From contig JBBIUE010000006.1 in assembly GCA_037440405.1 (NCBI GenBank), forward strand, positions 32,394 through 96,393: a stretch of 64,000 bases of DNA, written 5' to 3'. Below the pieces are notes generated by a model. The model searched no databases. It worked only from the letters and a program-made list of their open reading frames with translations, and was not told where the DNA came from. This DNA comes from JANMGV01 sp037440405. Lineage in GTDB: Bacteria; Planctomycetota; Planctomycetia; Pirellulales; Pirellulaceae. Shown one piece after another: positions 1 through 8,267 of the stretch; position 1 is the first letter of the stretch; every line of letters begins with the position of its first letter. Both the position numbers and the translations under genes were made by a program.

Positions 1-882
1 TTGGAGTCGTTAGGGAAAACGGTGCGGATCGTCAACGGCCATCCCACTCCTCCAAATCTCGCGTTTCTCGATCCGTCCGAACGCATTCAGGTATTAGGAG
101 AACAAATACAAGCAGATGACGTTCAAGGGGACTGCCTAATCATCCTCGATACCAGCGCGTGGGCGCAGCTCGGAAGCATGGGTGACGTTGTTCGCCGGTT
201 TCAGGGACTCAAGCTCGTCCTGGACCATCACGTGGGACAAGACGAACTTGGAGCGATGTTTTTCAAGGACACGAGCGCTGACTCGACCGGCCATTTGGTA
301 ACGCTTTTAGCCAAGCATCTTAGTGTCGCGATTTCAAAGTCCATGGCGACTTCTCTCTATTCAGCAATCGCAACCGATACCGGTTGGTTTCGGTTCAATT
401 CAACTTCGGCTGCTACCTATCGAGTTGCTGCTGATCTGGTAGCGGCGGGCGCCAACCCTTCCGTCATCTACGGCGATTTGTACGAGCGAGATACGATTGG
501 CAGAGTTCGCTTGCGGGGACGAATCCTTAGTCGAGTTGAGGAAGAGCTGAACGGTCAGTTGGTGTACACCTACGTCCGCAAGGAGGATTTTCCAGAGACG
601 GGAGCCTTACCCAGTGATACGGAAGATGTGATCAACGCGACGCTGGCAATTGCCGGAACGAAATTCGCCGTCATTTTTGTCGAGCAACTCAAAGGTGGAT
701 TCAAACTCAGCTTCCGAAGCCGTTGTCACGTCGATTGCAACCTGTTGGCGAAAAACTTCGGTGGAGGCGGCCACCGCGCCGCAGCGGGGGCATTTCTGGA
801 TGGCGAACTTTCAGATGTGCGTAACCGGGTATTGAAAGCAACGCGAGAAGCGCTTCTGGCGAACACTTCATCGCCCGCATGA
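1..882 (+). CDS. DHH-family phosphoesterase, NrnA-like (5' truncated)
   Basis: This is the C-terminal 293 residues of a DHH/DHHA1 phosphoesterase; the start lies outside the window. Such proteins (NrnA/oligoribonuclease type) hydrolyse short oligoribonucleotides and often 3'-phosphoadenosine 5'-phosphate in the cytoplasm, using metal ions. Visible motifs are the family DHH signature LDHHVG at residues 74-79 (window numbering), a further metal-ligand Asp in ATDTGWF near residue 126, and the DHHA1 glycine-rich substrate motif GGGGHRAAAGA at 254-264 close to the C-terminus. The N-terminal DxD metal motif is missing because of the window edge, so the TTG at position 1 is not a real start. It ends just upstream of an AsmA-like gene on the same strand. 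A c-di-AMP phosphodiesterase role is possible but no sensory domain is visible. Confidence 0.9.
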   Translation: MESLGKTVRIVNGHPTPPNLAFLDPSERIQVLGEQIQADDVQGDCLIILDTSAWAQLGSMGDVVRRFQGLKLVLDHHVGQDELGAMFFKDTSADSTGHLVTLLAKHLSVAISKSMATSLYSAIATDTGWFRFNSTSAATYRVAADLVAAGANPSVIYGDLYERDTIGRVRLRGRILSRVEEELNGQLVYTYVRKEDFPETGALPSDTEDVINATLAIAGTKFAVIFVEQLKGGFKLSFRSRCHVDCNLLAKNFGGGGHRAAAGAFLDGELSDVRNRVLKATREALLANTSSPA

Positions 883-927
883 TCGCGTCGGGATTGCCCT
901 TTATCGATGAAATTTGGGGGAATGTGC

Positions 928-2397
928 ATGTCGGATTCTCCAGCACCTGAGCACTCAGACAATTCAGCCGTATCGCCAACGCGACGCAAGAGTCGCCCCT
1001 TCATTTACGTCTTGGTAACTTTGGCGGTTTTGCTGATCAGTGTTGTGCTTGTCCTCCCAAGCGTATTGGGCAGCAAATGGCTTTATCAGCCCGTTTTGGA
1101 GCGTCTGGCAAAACAGGGGTTGATTGTCGAAATCGAGAGGCTTGAGCTTGGTTGGCTCACTCCTCTCCGAGTGCAAAACATTCAAGTGCAAATGGCTGAT
1201 GGGAAATCGGTTCTTGCCATTCGCCAATGGAGTTCATCTCGAACGCTTTGGGGGTTCTTGCTTCACGGTCGAGACCTCGGTGAATTCGTGATCGATGAGC
1301 CAACCGTAGATGTTGATTTTCTCGAAAGCGGTCATTTTCTCGACTTGGTTCGTGGTGTCGTCGGTGCGGAATCGGATGCAGTATCGTCGAAATCTCGTCC
1401 GAAAATCGACATCGACTTTGTCGTTCGAAATGCTTCTGCCATCGTTCAAAAAGGAAACGACAAACCACTCTTCATCGTTCCACCTTTCGATGTTGACATA
1501 TCCTACTTGGGAAGGAACAACTCGCCTCTCCTCGATATTGGAATGACTCAACTGCTGAAAGAGGTTGAGTTGACCCGAGAGTTAGTTGATCTTGGCTTGG
1601 GTCATGCGGTGCCTTGGCTATTTCAAGCAACGTGGTTCGACGGCAGAGTTTCTCTCACCACCGATGGATTCACAATTCCACTCGACGCTCCTGAGAAGGC
1701 AAGAGGCAAGGCGTCCCTGACGTTCCATCAGGCACGCTGCGGTCCTGCTGACGAGAACATTCGAAAGCTGCTCGATTTGATCGCTCAGCTTCGTCGACGT
1801 GATGCCAAGCACGAGCTGGTCTTTATGCAGGACTCCGTCATCGATATTGAAATGAAAGAGGGACGAATCTTCCATCAAGGACTCGAATTCGGCATACCTC
1901 GCATTGACGAACGATTGCAGATTGCCTCCGAAGGTTCGGTTGGAATTCTTGATCGGAGTTTAGATCAATTGATCTCGTTTCCAGTTCCAGTCGAACAACT
2001 GGCAGCACGCGATCAAGTTAAACGACTGGGGGTGCCCATGGTCCGCCTACCAATCCGAGGCCAATTGGGGAAGGCAGAGGTTGATTGGGGGGAATTGCGG
2101 CAAAGTTCTGCCGATTTGATCGGAATGATCAGGGAGCAAGTCGAGATGGAGGCTCCCGGTTTGGCGGGTGCCTTGGGAGCGATTGAGGGTGTGACCTCTG
2201 GCAAAGCAGATGACGCCATCCTCTCCGCCGTCAATCTGATCCAGGAGATTCAACGCCGACGCAGCGCGAACCGCGAAGCCGCAGAGAACAATGAAGGTGC
2301 CTCTTCGGAAAAACGACCGCCTGTTCGCCCGATCCGAGATCGATTGAGGAAATTGTTAGACGGACCTCGATCTGACGAACAAGATCAAAAGGAGTAG
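928..2397 (+). CDS. AsmA/TamB-like single-pass membrane protein
   Basis: I do not recognise a named family, but the architecture resembles AsmA/TamB-like planctomycete proteins. A Lys/Arg-rich N-terminus is followed by one membrane helix (about residues 20-45). Next comes a region in which a short amphipathic segment leads into a phrase of the form 'W.TPLRVQNIQVQ...', the typical beginning of an AsmA-type extracytoplasmic beta domain. The rest (about 430 residues) is polar, with no catalytic motif seen, and ends in an Arg/Glu-rich tail. In-frame ATGs lie at 907, 922 and 928; a GGGGG run at about 916-920 sits at proper distance from 928, so I chose that one. It follows the DHH gene by 45 nt. 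A role in envelope lipid handling is inference from the AsmA resemblance only. Confidence 0.7.
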   Translation: MSDSPAPEHSDNSAVSPTRRKSRPFIYVLVTLAVLLISVVLVLPSVLGSKWLYQPVLERLAKQGLIVEIERLELGWLTPLRVQNIQVQMADGKSVLAIRQWSSSRTLWGFLLHGRDLGEFVIDEPTVDVDFLESGHFLDLVRGVVGAESDAVSSKSRPKIDIDFVVRNASAIVQKGNDKPLFIVPPFDVDISYLGRNNSPLLDIGMTQLLKEVELTRELVDLGLGHAVPWLFQATWFDGRVSLTTDGFTIPLDAPEKARGKASLTFHQARCGPADENIRKLLDLIAQLRRRDAKHELVFMQDSVIDIEMKEGRIFHQGLEFGIPRIDERLQIASEGSVGILDRSLDQLISFPVPVEQLAARDQVKRLGVPMVRLPIRGQLGKAEVDWGELRQSSADLIGMIREQVEMEAPGLAGALGAIEGVTSGKADDAILSAVNLIQEIQRRRSANREAAENNEGASSEKRPPVRPIRDRLRKLLDGPRSDEQDQKE

Positions 2398-2463
2398 CCG
2401 TCGTTTCCATGTTGCTAAGCTTACTTGTTTTTCTCACTCAACTCTTTATTGGTAGCAACCTCC

Positions 2464-3642
2464 ATGCATCGACTTACACTCGTTTCATTATTCATCGCTT
2501 GCCTCTTGAATCAAGGCTCAACTCTGTTCGCTCAGCGTGAGCAATCTCTCCCTGCAAGAAGCGATGTGATCGCAGTCGTTACAGCCGCCGAAAAGGCTAA
2601 AGAAGTTGCAGGAAGCGTAACGATGGTTGTCTCGGACCGCGACGTTCTTCACTTCCATGCATCTGGTTTTGCCGACGTCGAAGCCGAACATCCCATGCAA
2701 CCGGATTCGATTTTTTGGATCGCATCCATGACGAAACCACTGACAGGAGCTTGCTTGATGATGCTCGTGGACGAAGGAAAAGTAGCTTTGGACGATCCCA
2801 TATCCAAGTACCTTTCGGAACTAGATTCGCTCCGGATGCGAAATGGCGAGGCACCTGTGATCACCATCCGTCATTTGTTGACGCACACGTCGGGGATGTC
2901 GGAATTGCCTTCGGCGGAAGCGTATACGGCCAAGACGCTAAGAGAAGCCGTTCAACGCTATGCAAAGTTGGAAGTGATGTTTGAGCCGGGGTCGAAGTGG
3001 CAATACAGTCAAACCAGTATCAACACTGCCGCACGCGTGATCGAAGTCGTATCGGGACAATCGTTTGACGTATTCATGGATGAACGCTTGTGCCGCCCCC
3101 TCGGAATGACCGACACGACGTTTTATCTGACGGATGAACAACTTCTGCGACTGGCGAAATCGTATTCCAAGAATGCATCTGGAGACCTTGAGTTGGCCGA
3201 ATTGCGCATTCTTGTAGGTCGCTCGCCAACCGATCGCGACCGATTCCCAGCTGCCAACGGCGGTGCTTTTTCGACCGCATCCGATTACGCTCGATTCTGC
3301 CAAATGTTGCTGAACAACGGTGCTTTCGGTGGAACGCGGATCCTATCCGAGGAGGCGGTGAAAACGATGTCTACCATTCACACTGGGGATTTGGTTACCG
3401 GATTTACTCCTGGAAATGGTTGGGGCATCGGATGCTGCGTCATTCGCGAGCCGCAGGGAATCACGGAAGACCTATCGCCCGGGAGTTTCGGTCACGGAGG
3501 TGCATATGGAACGCAAGCATGGATCGATCCCGCTAAGAAGCAAGCTTACATTTTAATGGTTCAGCGGGCGAACTTTCCAAATGCCGATGGATCAGAATTG
3601 CGACATCGATTTCAGAAAGCCGCCGCGTCGCTGGTTCGTTAA
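2464..3642 (+). CDS. Secreted serine hydrolase, beta-lactamase/class C esterase family
   Basis: The protein belongs to the class C beta-lactamase/penicillin-binding-like serine hydrolase superfamily, whose members include esterases, D-aminopeptidases and carboxypeptidases. The nucleophile motif SxxK is seen as SMTK (Ser88, Lys91), the catalytic-Tyr motif as YSQ at residue 181, and the third motif as HGG near the C-terminus (GHGGAYGT). The N-terminus from Met 2464 is a clean signal peptide ending LFAQ, so the protein is exported. An upstream TTG at 2425 would add 13 residues in front of the signal peptide and is less likely. Length (392 aa) is normal. The substrate cannot be read from sequence; an antibiotic-hydrolysing role is not implied. 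The stop codon lies in a 16-bp tandem duplication. Confidence 0.88.
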   Translation: MHRLTLVSLFIACLLNQGSTLFAQREQSLPARSDVIAVVTAAEKAKEVAGSVTMVVSDRDVLHFHASGFADVEAEHPMQPDSIFWIASMTKPLTGACLMMLVDEGKVALDDPISKYLSELDSLRMRNGEAPVITIRHLLTHTSGMSELPSAEAYTAKTLREAVQRYAKLEVMFEPGSKWQYSQTSINTAARVIEVVSGQSFDVFMDERLCRPLGMTDTTFYLTDEQLLRLAKSYSKNASGDLELAELRILVGRSPTDRDRFPAANGGAFSTASDYARFCQMLLNNGAFGGTRILSEEAVKTMSTIHTGDLVTGFTPGNGWGIGCCVIREPQGITEDLSPGSFGHGGAYGTQAWIDPAKKQAYILMVQRANFPNADGSELRHRFQKAAASLVR

Positions 3643-3658
3643 GTCGCTGGTTCGTTAA
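3627..3658. repeat. Perfect 16-bp tandem duplication over a stop codon
   Basis: The unit gtcgctggttcgttaa occurs at 3627-3642 and again, abutting it, at 3643-3658. The first copy encodes the last residues and TAA stop of the serine hydrolase; the second is downstream and contains the same TAA in another frame. This looks like a recent slippage or duplication event. Confidence 0.95.
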
Positions 3659-3718
3659 AGTGCGTCGAAACCCCACTTGCTCAAACTGAGAGAAAAGAGC
3701 GGCCCGGACTTTTATCCG

Positions 3719-4657
3719 CTAGATTTTCGCACCCACTCCTCGAGTCAGTGCCATGAACGCTGATTCGAGGTTGGTTTCTTCTTCAGCGAAGTGTTTAATG
3801 CGGATACCGCGAGCGATCATTTCGCCTGCTAGGTCGGCATAATCTTCATGGCCGACCTTCAACGTTACGCGAATCCGACCACGTTGTTCTTCAATCTTGT
3901 CGACGATCGCTTGGTTGCTGAGAACCTTGGTGACCTCGGCCAGTTGGCTGGGATCGGCGGGCTCGATAAGAATGACCATTTGAGGCCGCACACGACGGAT
4001 GACGTCCTCGACTTCCTCGTTCACGTCCAATTGCCCCCGATCGATGATGCCGACCTTGTTGCAGATGTCGGCAAGCTCCGGAAGAATGTGGCTGGAGACG
4101 ACAATCGTTTTCCCCATCTGGCCGAGACGTCGGAGGAGGTTCCGCATCTCGATGCGAGCACGCGGATCAAGGCCGCTGAGGGGTTCGTCGAGCAACAGGA
4201 CGGCTGGGTCGTGAAGCAGCGTGCGGGCCAACCCCAGCCGTTGCGTTTGACCACGAGATAACGTGTTGGCATAGGCCTCTCGCTTGAAATCGAGATCGAC
4301 GATTTCCAGCATCTCGTTGCACCTCTTACGCCGTTCCGGTCCATGAATCCGATAGGCGGCGGCAAAGAACTCGAGATACTCAATGACCGTCATGTCGTCA
4401 TAAACGCCGAAGAAGTCTGGCATGAATCCAACGAGTCGCCGAATCTCCTTGGGGTGAGTGTAAATGGAATGGCCACAGACATAGGCCTCTCCATAGGTTG
4501 GAGCCAATAGCGTTGCAACGATGCGCATGGTCGTTGTCTTGCCGGCACCGTTTGGTCCGATAAAGCCGAACAAGTCACCCGCACTCAAGTCGAGGTTGAT
4601 GCCTTTGATGGCATACATGTCGTCGTATTTTTTTGTGAGATTGACAGTTTTGATCAC
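3719..4657 (-). CDS. ABC transporter ATP-binding protein
   Basis: This is a single nucleotide-binding domain of the exporter/antibiotic-resistance type (ABC-2 associated). Walker A is GPNGAGKT (34-41), the signature is LSRGQ (133-137, with Arg in place of the usual Gly), Walker B/D-loop is LLLDEP...GLD (154-164), and the H-loop His is residue 190. About 90 C-terminal residues follow the ATPase core, as is common in this group. The start is GTG at 4657, overlapping the TGA of the upstream membrane-protein gene by 4 nt (GTGA), so the two are very probably co-translated. No permease with the expected six helices is encoded next to it. The partner may be the large upstream membrane protein or a permease elsewhere. 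It converges with the serine hydrolase gene, leaving 76 nt. Confidence 0.93.
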   Translation of the reverse strand: MIKTVNLTKKYDDMYAIKGINLDLSAGDLFGFIGPNGAGKTTTMRIVATLLAPTYGEAYVCGHSIYTHPKEIRRLVGFMPDFFGVYDDMTVIEYLEFFAAAYRIHGPERRKRCNEMLEIVDLDFKREAYANTLSRGQTQRLGLARTLLHDPAVLLLDEPLSGLDPRARIEMRNLLRRLGQMGKTIVVSSHILPELADICNKVGIIDRGQLDVNEEVEDVIRRVRPQMVILIEPADPSQLAEVTKVLSNQAIVDKIEEQRGRIRVTLKVGHEDYADLAGEMIARGIRIKHFAEEETNLESAFMALTRGVGAKI

Positions 4658-6867
4658 GGAGCTGTACTCGATTTAGGCGTGGAACTCAGTCCAATATCGA
4701 CGGGGATCACCATGCGCACCCAACATTCACGTCTTCCCGGAGCGATCGGTGAAGGAGTGCTATGACTGGTCACTTCGATTTCCGTCGTTGGTATCTCCAA
4801 GCGACCAAATACAATCGCACGGTTCAACCGTAAAAGGTCAGAAAGGTCCATCGATTGAAGGTATCGATGGGTTAATTCGGTATAGGTGGTTCCACCCGCA
4901 GCACGATGAAATAAAAGCATCTCCATGAGTCGTTGCGTATCCTCGCGTTCCAACGGCTGCCACTTGCTACCTTTCTCATTGCCATCAACAATTCGCCGTC
5001 GCTGAAGCTGGCGTGCCAAATCTTTTGGAGTGACGCTGATAGAAAACTCGATTCGCTGTCCAGGAACAATCCGCGTTGGCAACGAATATTGCCAATTGCG
5101 GAACATCACGACAGCATTCAGGAGGTCACATTCAAGGGGTTGGATCCATTGACCAGACAACAAATCGGAACCTGGCACCAATCCAAGGTGGGTTCCCGAA
5201 AAATCTAAACCTGACTCTCCGCTCCAGCTTGCCTCAATGGCTTTCGTTCCTGCCAACGGTATCCCCAAGCCTTTCAACCTATCAGCACTGCCATTCTCTC
5301 GAACGATTTGATAATGAGGCATCCCTTGATCGGTCATCACAGAAGATTCGAACCCTCCTAGTCCTTTCCCCGGCAATCCGGACCATAGGCTCGAACACAT
5401 GCGGGAAGTCGACGCAGGGGCTTTGACGACGGTCTCGCTTCGGGCGCGAACAGTAACGTCGCGCAACTCCTGAACGCCCGAATAGATATGAAACCACGAG
5501 CGCGACTTAGCGAGGCTCGTCGCTGCATCGACATCCCATACAGTGCATTCGTTGACGATCGTTCCGCTTGGCTTCCATTGATTCCGGAGGCTCGCATAGC
5601 TGACACATGCGATACTCGCTACCATTGCCAAGCTCATCCATGTCCACGAAGTTTTGCGCAGTCTGCGGACGAAAAGGAAATAGTCGAGGGGCCCAATCCA
5701 AAGGATGATTCCCAATAGGAGAACAGCCATCCAGGTCAGTCCCGCAATCTGGACGGACGGGAAGAAGTCGAGCGTTGCCCTCAATTGGCCGGACAGATCA
5801 TCAAATCCAAACTGACTGATCTGTCCGCTTCGTGACTCTTGTGGGCTCGTCCATTGTTCCCATTGGCTTGGCATCAACCGCCGCAGCAGCGCCGGACGAT
5901 CTTCCCAATTGGCCAGACTGCCGGAGCCGATGTCGGTTGCTACGAAAACAACTTGGCCAAAACCATGGGCGCGACGAACAACCAAAGGAATCGATTCTCT
6001 TGTCCGCGTGACGAGTGAAATATCCGGAACGACGGATTCGACGGCGATGCGAGTGCAGTCAAGCGAGTCGATGCGATGACTGGAGCCGATCCAGGACTCG
6101 ATGGGCCCGCCACTAACATCCTTTTTGACATCGAGGATCGAACCGGGAAGCAAGGACGCAATCCACGATACCGCTCCAACTCGCTCTCCATTCTTTCCGA
6201 CGGAAACGACAACGCGGCCACCGAACTGAACCCAATCGATGATCGCTTTCGACTGCCGCTCCGATACTCCCTCAAACCAAGTCGTGTCCGTTGCAATCAG
6301 CAACAAATCGACACCACGGTATCCATCGAAATGCTCTGGCAATTCTTGCGGCTGCTCCAATACCGTCGTCACAAAGGACGACAGTGGATTACCTGGAGTC
6401 CGAGTCGCCAAAGATTCGACTCCCATTGAAGAGCCGAGGCAGACTACCCACGGATGGGTTGCTGGCAAAACGATTCCACGATCTTCTTGTATTGAGTGTT
6501 GGACCAGAGTCTCTGGCGTGCCCGTCGACCGACGAAGCTCAGCACGAATGGGAGAATTCGAACGCCCGTGCGGAACATAAACTTCGATGTGCTGGCTGTT
6601 GCCGGAAGGTGAAATATCCTCTAACACGAACTGAACAGCAACTCCATCTCCATCAACCGAATGGATCTCAGCATCTGCCTTTTCGACGGGCTGATTGATT
6701 CGGAGACGATGCCGTGTCGGAAAACCAACCTTCCAAGTTCCGGACAGTCCGATTTCAACCGACCCAGATGCGCTGAGTTGGCTCGATTGTTCTTGGCCGC
6801 TGACCGAGTTGCATCTAGCTGCAAGCAAACTGACGCAGACAAGCGATAATAGCGATCCGATTCGCAT
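4654..6867 (-). CDS. Large exported membrane protein of the ABC operon, GATase-like domain
   Basis: I do not recognise a named family. The N-terminal half is extracytoplasmic and includes a segment resembling the glutamine-amidotransferase-like fold of GldG/DUF4350-type proteins: 'DLLLIATDTTWF' followed by 'IDWVQFGGRVVVSVG', then 'GFGQVVFVATD'. A membrane hairpin follows near the middle (WMAVLLLGIILWIGPLDYF, then a second helix), then another extracytoplasmic region. A gene of this kind beside an ABC ATPase recalls GldG-like auxiliary subunits; this is inference. The frame is open to a TTG at 6969 overlapping the DUF1080 stop. The best signal peptide begins at Met 6867 (MRIGSLLSLVCVSLLAA), which I used; Met 6924 is possible. 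Confidence 0.75.
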   Translation of the reverse strand: MRIGSLLSLVCVSLLAARCNSVSGQEQSSQLSASGSVEIGLSGTWKVGFPTRHRLRINQPVEKADAEIHSVDGDGVAVQFVLEDISPSGNSQHIEVYVPHGRSNSPIRAELRRSTGTPETLVQHSIQEDRGIVLPATHPWVVCLGSSMGVESLATRTPGNPLSSFVTTVLEQPQELPEHFDGYRGVDLLLIATDTTWFEGVSERQSKAIIDWVQFGGRVVVSVGKNGERVGAVSWIASLLPGSILDVKKDVSGGPIESWIGSSHRIDSLDCTRIAVESVVPDISLVTRTRESIPLVVRRAHGFGQVVFVATDIGSGSLANWEDRPALLRRLMPSQWEQWTSPQESRSGQISQFGFDDLSGQLRATLDFFPSVQIAGLTWMAVLLLGIILWIGPLDYFLFVRRLRKTSWTWMSLAMVASIACVSYASLRNQWKPSGTIVNECTVWDVDAATSLAKSRSWFHIYSGVQELRDVTVRARSETVVKAPASTSRMCSSLWSGLPGKGLGGFESSVMTDQGMPHYQIVRENGSADRLKGLGIPLAGTKAIEASWSGESGLDFSGTHLGLVPGSDLLSGQWIQPLECDLLNAVVMFRNWQYSLPTRIVPGQRIEFSISVTPKDLARQLQRRRIVDGNEKGSKWQPLEREDTQRLMEMLLFHRAAGGTTYTELTHRYLQSMDLSDLLRLNRAIVFGRLEIPTTEIEVTSHSTPSPIAPGRRECWVRMVIPVDIGLSSTPKSSTAP

Positions 6868-6965
6868 TTGCAACCATGAAGATGGATTCCGATGCAAGAC
6901 GGGATGAAACCTTGCGAGCCGCATCGGACAGACGCCAAACCATGGAAAAAGGCGAGGAAAGAAGA

Positions 6966-7636
6966 TCAATCAGACAGTTTCTTCACGCGAAGATTTTTGA
7001 AATAGACGAGACTCTTCGGATCGTGAGCCTGCAATGCAAAGGTCCCCTCACCTAAGCGACGTTCGAAGTTGTTATCGAATGCCTTCTTGTTTTCTGGTTC
7101 GGTGTAATCCACCATGACCTGACCGTTGACTTTGAGGACAATGTGACGCCCCTCGACGATGATCTCTTGGGTATACCATTCATCATCTTTCAGCGGCGGT
7201 TCTGCGACATCCTGAACTCCGTACAGGCCGCTCGACTTCTTCGGATCCCCATGGGAAACGTTCACCTGACACTCATAACCATACTTTGGCCAGCCATTTT
7301 CCTGATACTTTGTGTGAAAATAGATGCCCGAATTGCTTCCAGGTGTCGTCTTTACTTCGGCCTTGAAATGGAAGTTCTTGAATGGCTGCAACTCGCCGAT
7401 GTAAAACAAGTGGCTACGTTCCCCATAGCAGACCAAACAGCCATCCTTCACTTTCCAACTATCGATGTTCTCGTTGGCTTTCCAGCCATCCAAAGTTTCA
7501 CCGTCGAAGATAGACACAAATCCCTCTTCATCTCCCGAGGCAGAATCGTCACCGCGAACGAAGTGCGGGAGGATACTGAACAACGCGAAACCAACCAAAG
7601 GTACNNNNNNNNNNCGTGAAGGAATAACCGTTTCAA
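6966..7636 (-). CDS. DUF1080 (3-keto-disaccharide hydrolase-like) secreted protein
   Basis: The mature part (about 190 aa) is a DUF1080 jelly-roll domain, a fold related to concanavalin-type lectins and greatly expanded in planctomycetes. Family landmarks are FVSIFDGETLDGW at the start, the GSNSGIYF motif, YGYECQVN, and a C-terminal LQAHDP strand. Characterised relatives hydrolyse 3-keto-glycosides or bind sugars, so exported carbohydrate work is likely. The 5' end crosses the 10-N gap. Sequence 3' of the gap encodes the hydrophobic end of a signal peptide (VPLVGFALFSILPHF); sequence 5' of it encodes MKRLFLH from a TTG at 7636. The two parts are in different frames if the gap is taken as exactly 10 nt, so the gap length is probably not literal. 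It is first in the operon with the membrane protein and ABC ATPase. Confidence 0.88.
7605..7614. other. Assembly gap (10 N)
   Basis: Ten undetermined bases fall inside the predicted signal peptide of the DUF1080 gene. Joining the flanking reading frames would need a length equal to 2 modulo 3 rather than 10, so the gap size is likely a placeholder. Confidence 0.98.
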
Positions 7637-7718
7637 GACTGGAATTCTCTAGTGTAGACGAATTTTCAATTGCTTACAGGGACACTGAGCGAGACAACCA
7701 AGCGAACGAAAATAAACG

Positions 7719-8120
7719 TCACTTGCCTTCGACGTTGCCGCCCGGTAGCTTTCCAGCCTTAATCTTGTCTCCAAACGTCTCGCCGTCTTTGGCGGTCTTT
7801 TCGGCAACTTTCTTGAAGGCGGCCTCAATCTCTTCCTTGCACTTTTCCGGTTCTTTCTTGAAGCGATCGGGAGGGAAATCCTTTTTTCGAAGGAATTCGG
7901 CAACCGCTTCGCCATACTCATTGCGAATCTTCTTGTTTTCATCCTTGACGTGACAGACATTGCATTTGGCTTCATCCGCCAGCGCCTTGAACTCCTCGTT
8001 CTCCGATGACTTCACGTAGGTTTCCGTGAACTGATCGTTGAACTGCTTGATGGCCCAAACGGGAGAAAGAGTCCAAGCTGCGATCGATGCAAACCACGCC
8101 AAAGTAAAAAGCCTTCTCAT
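7719..8120 (-). CDS. Small exported protein with a single CxxCH motif
   Basis: Unnamed protein of 133 aa. From Met 8120 it begins with a clear signal peptide (MRRLFTLAWFASIAAWTLS, cleavage after VWA). The mature part holds one CNVCH, the covalent haem c attachment motif, and then a very Lys/Glu-rich, probably helical tail of about 75 residues. It may be a periplasmic monohaem cytochrome, although a distal Met ligand is not obvious and the domain is not a textbook cytochrome c fold. Met 8126 and an upstream start at 8156 are in frame, but GGAGG lies 9 nt before 8120. It is downstream of the kinase on the same strand, separated by 147 nt, and upstream of the DUF1080 operon. Confidence 0.75.
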   Translation of the reverse strand: MRRLFTLAWFASIAAWTLSPVWAIKQFNDQFTETYVKSSENEEFKALADEAKCNVCHVKDENKKIRNEYGEAVAEFLRKKDFPPDRFKKEPEKCKEEIEAAFKKVAEKTAKDGETFGDKIKAGKLPGGNVEGK

Positions 8121-8267
8121 CAACATGAACCTCCAGCAGGAATGAACAGTACCCAAAATGCAAGCCTACAGCCACCATGTCGGTTTCGGCAGGTATGCCA
8201 TGTCTCTTGATTTAAGACAAATGTCCAGCAAGTGTCAAATCACCCCCCAAGAGTGTTTTCCGCATGA

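Noticed and set aside
2425..2463. TTG start extending the serine hydrolase by 13 residues
   Set aside because: A clean signal peptide begins at ATG 2464; the extension would displace it.
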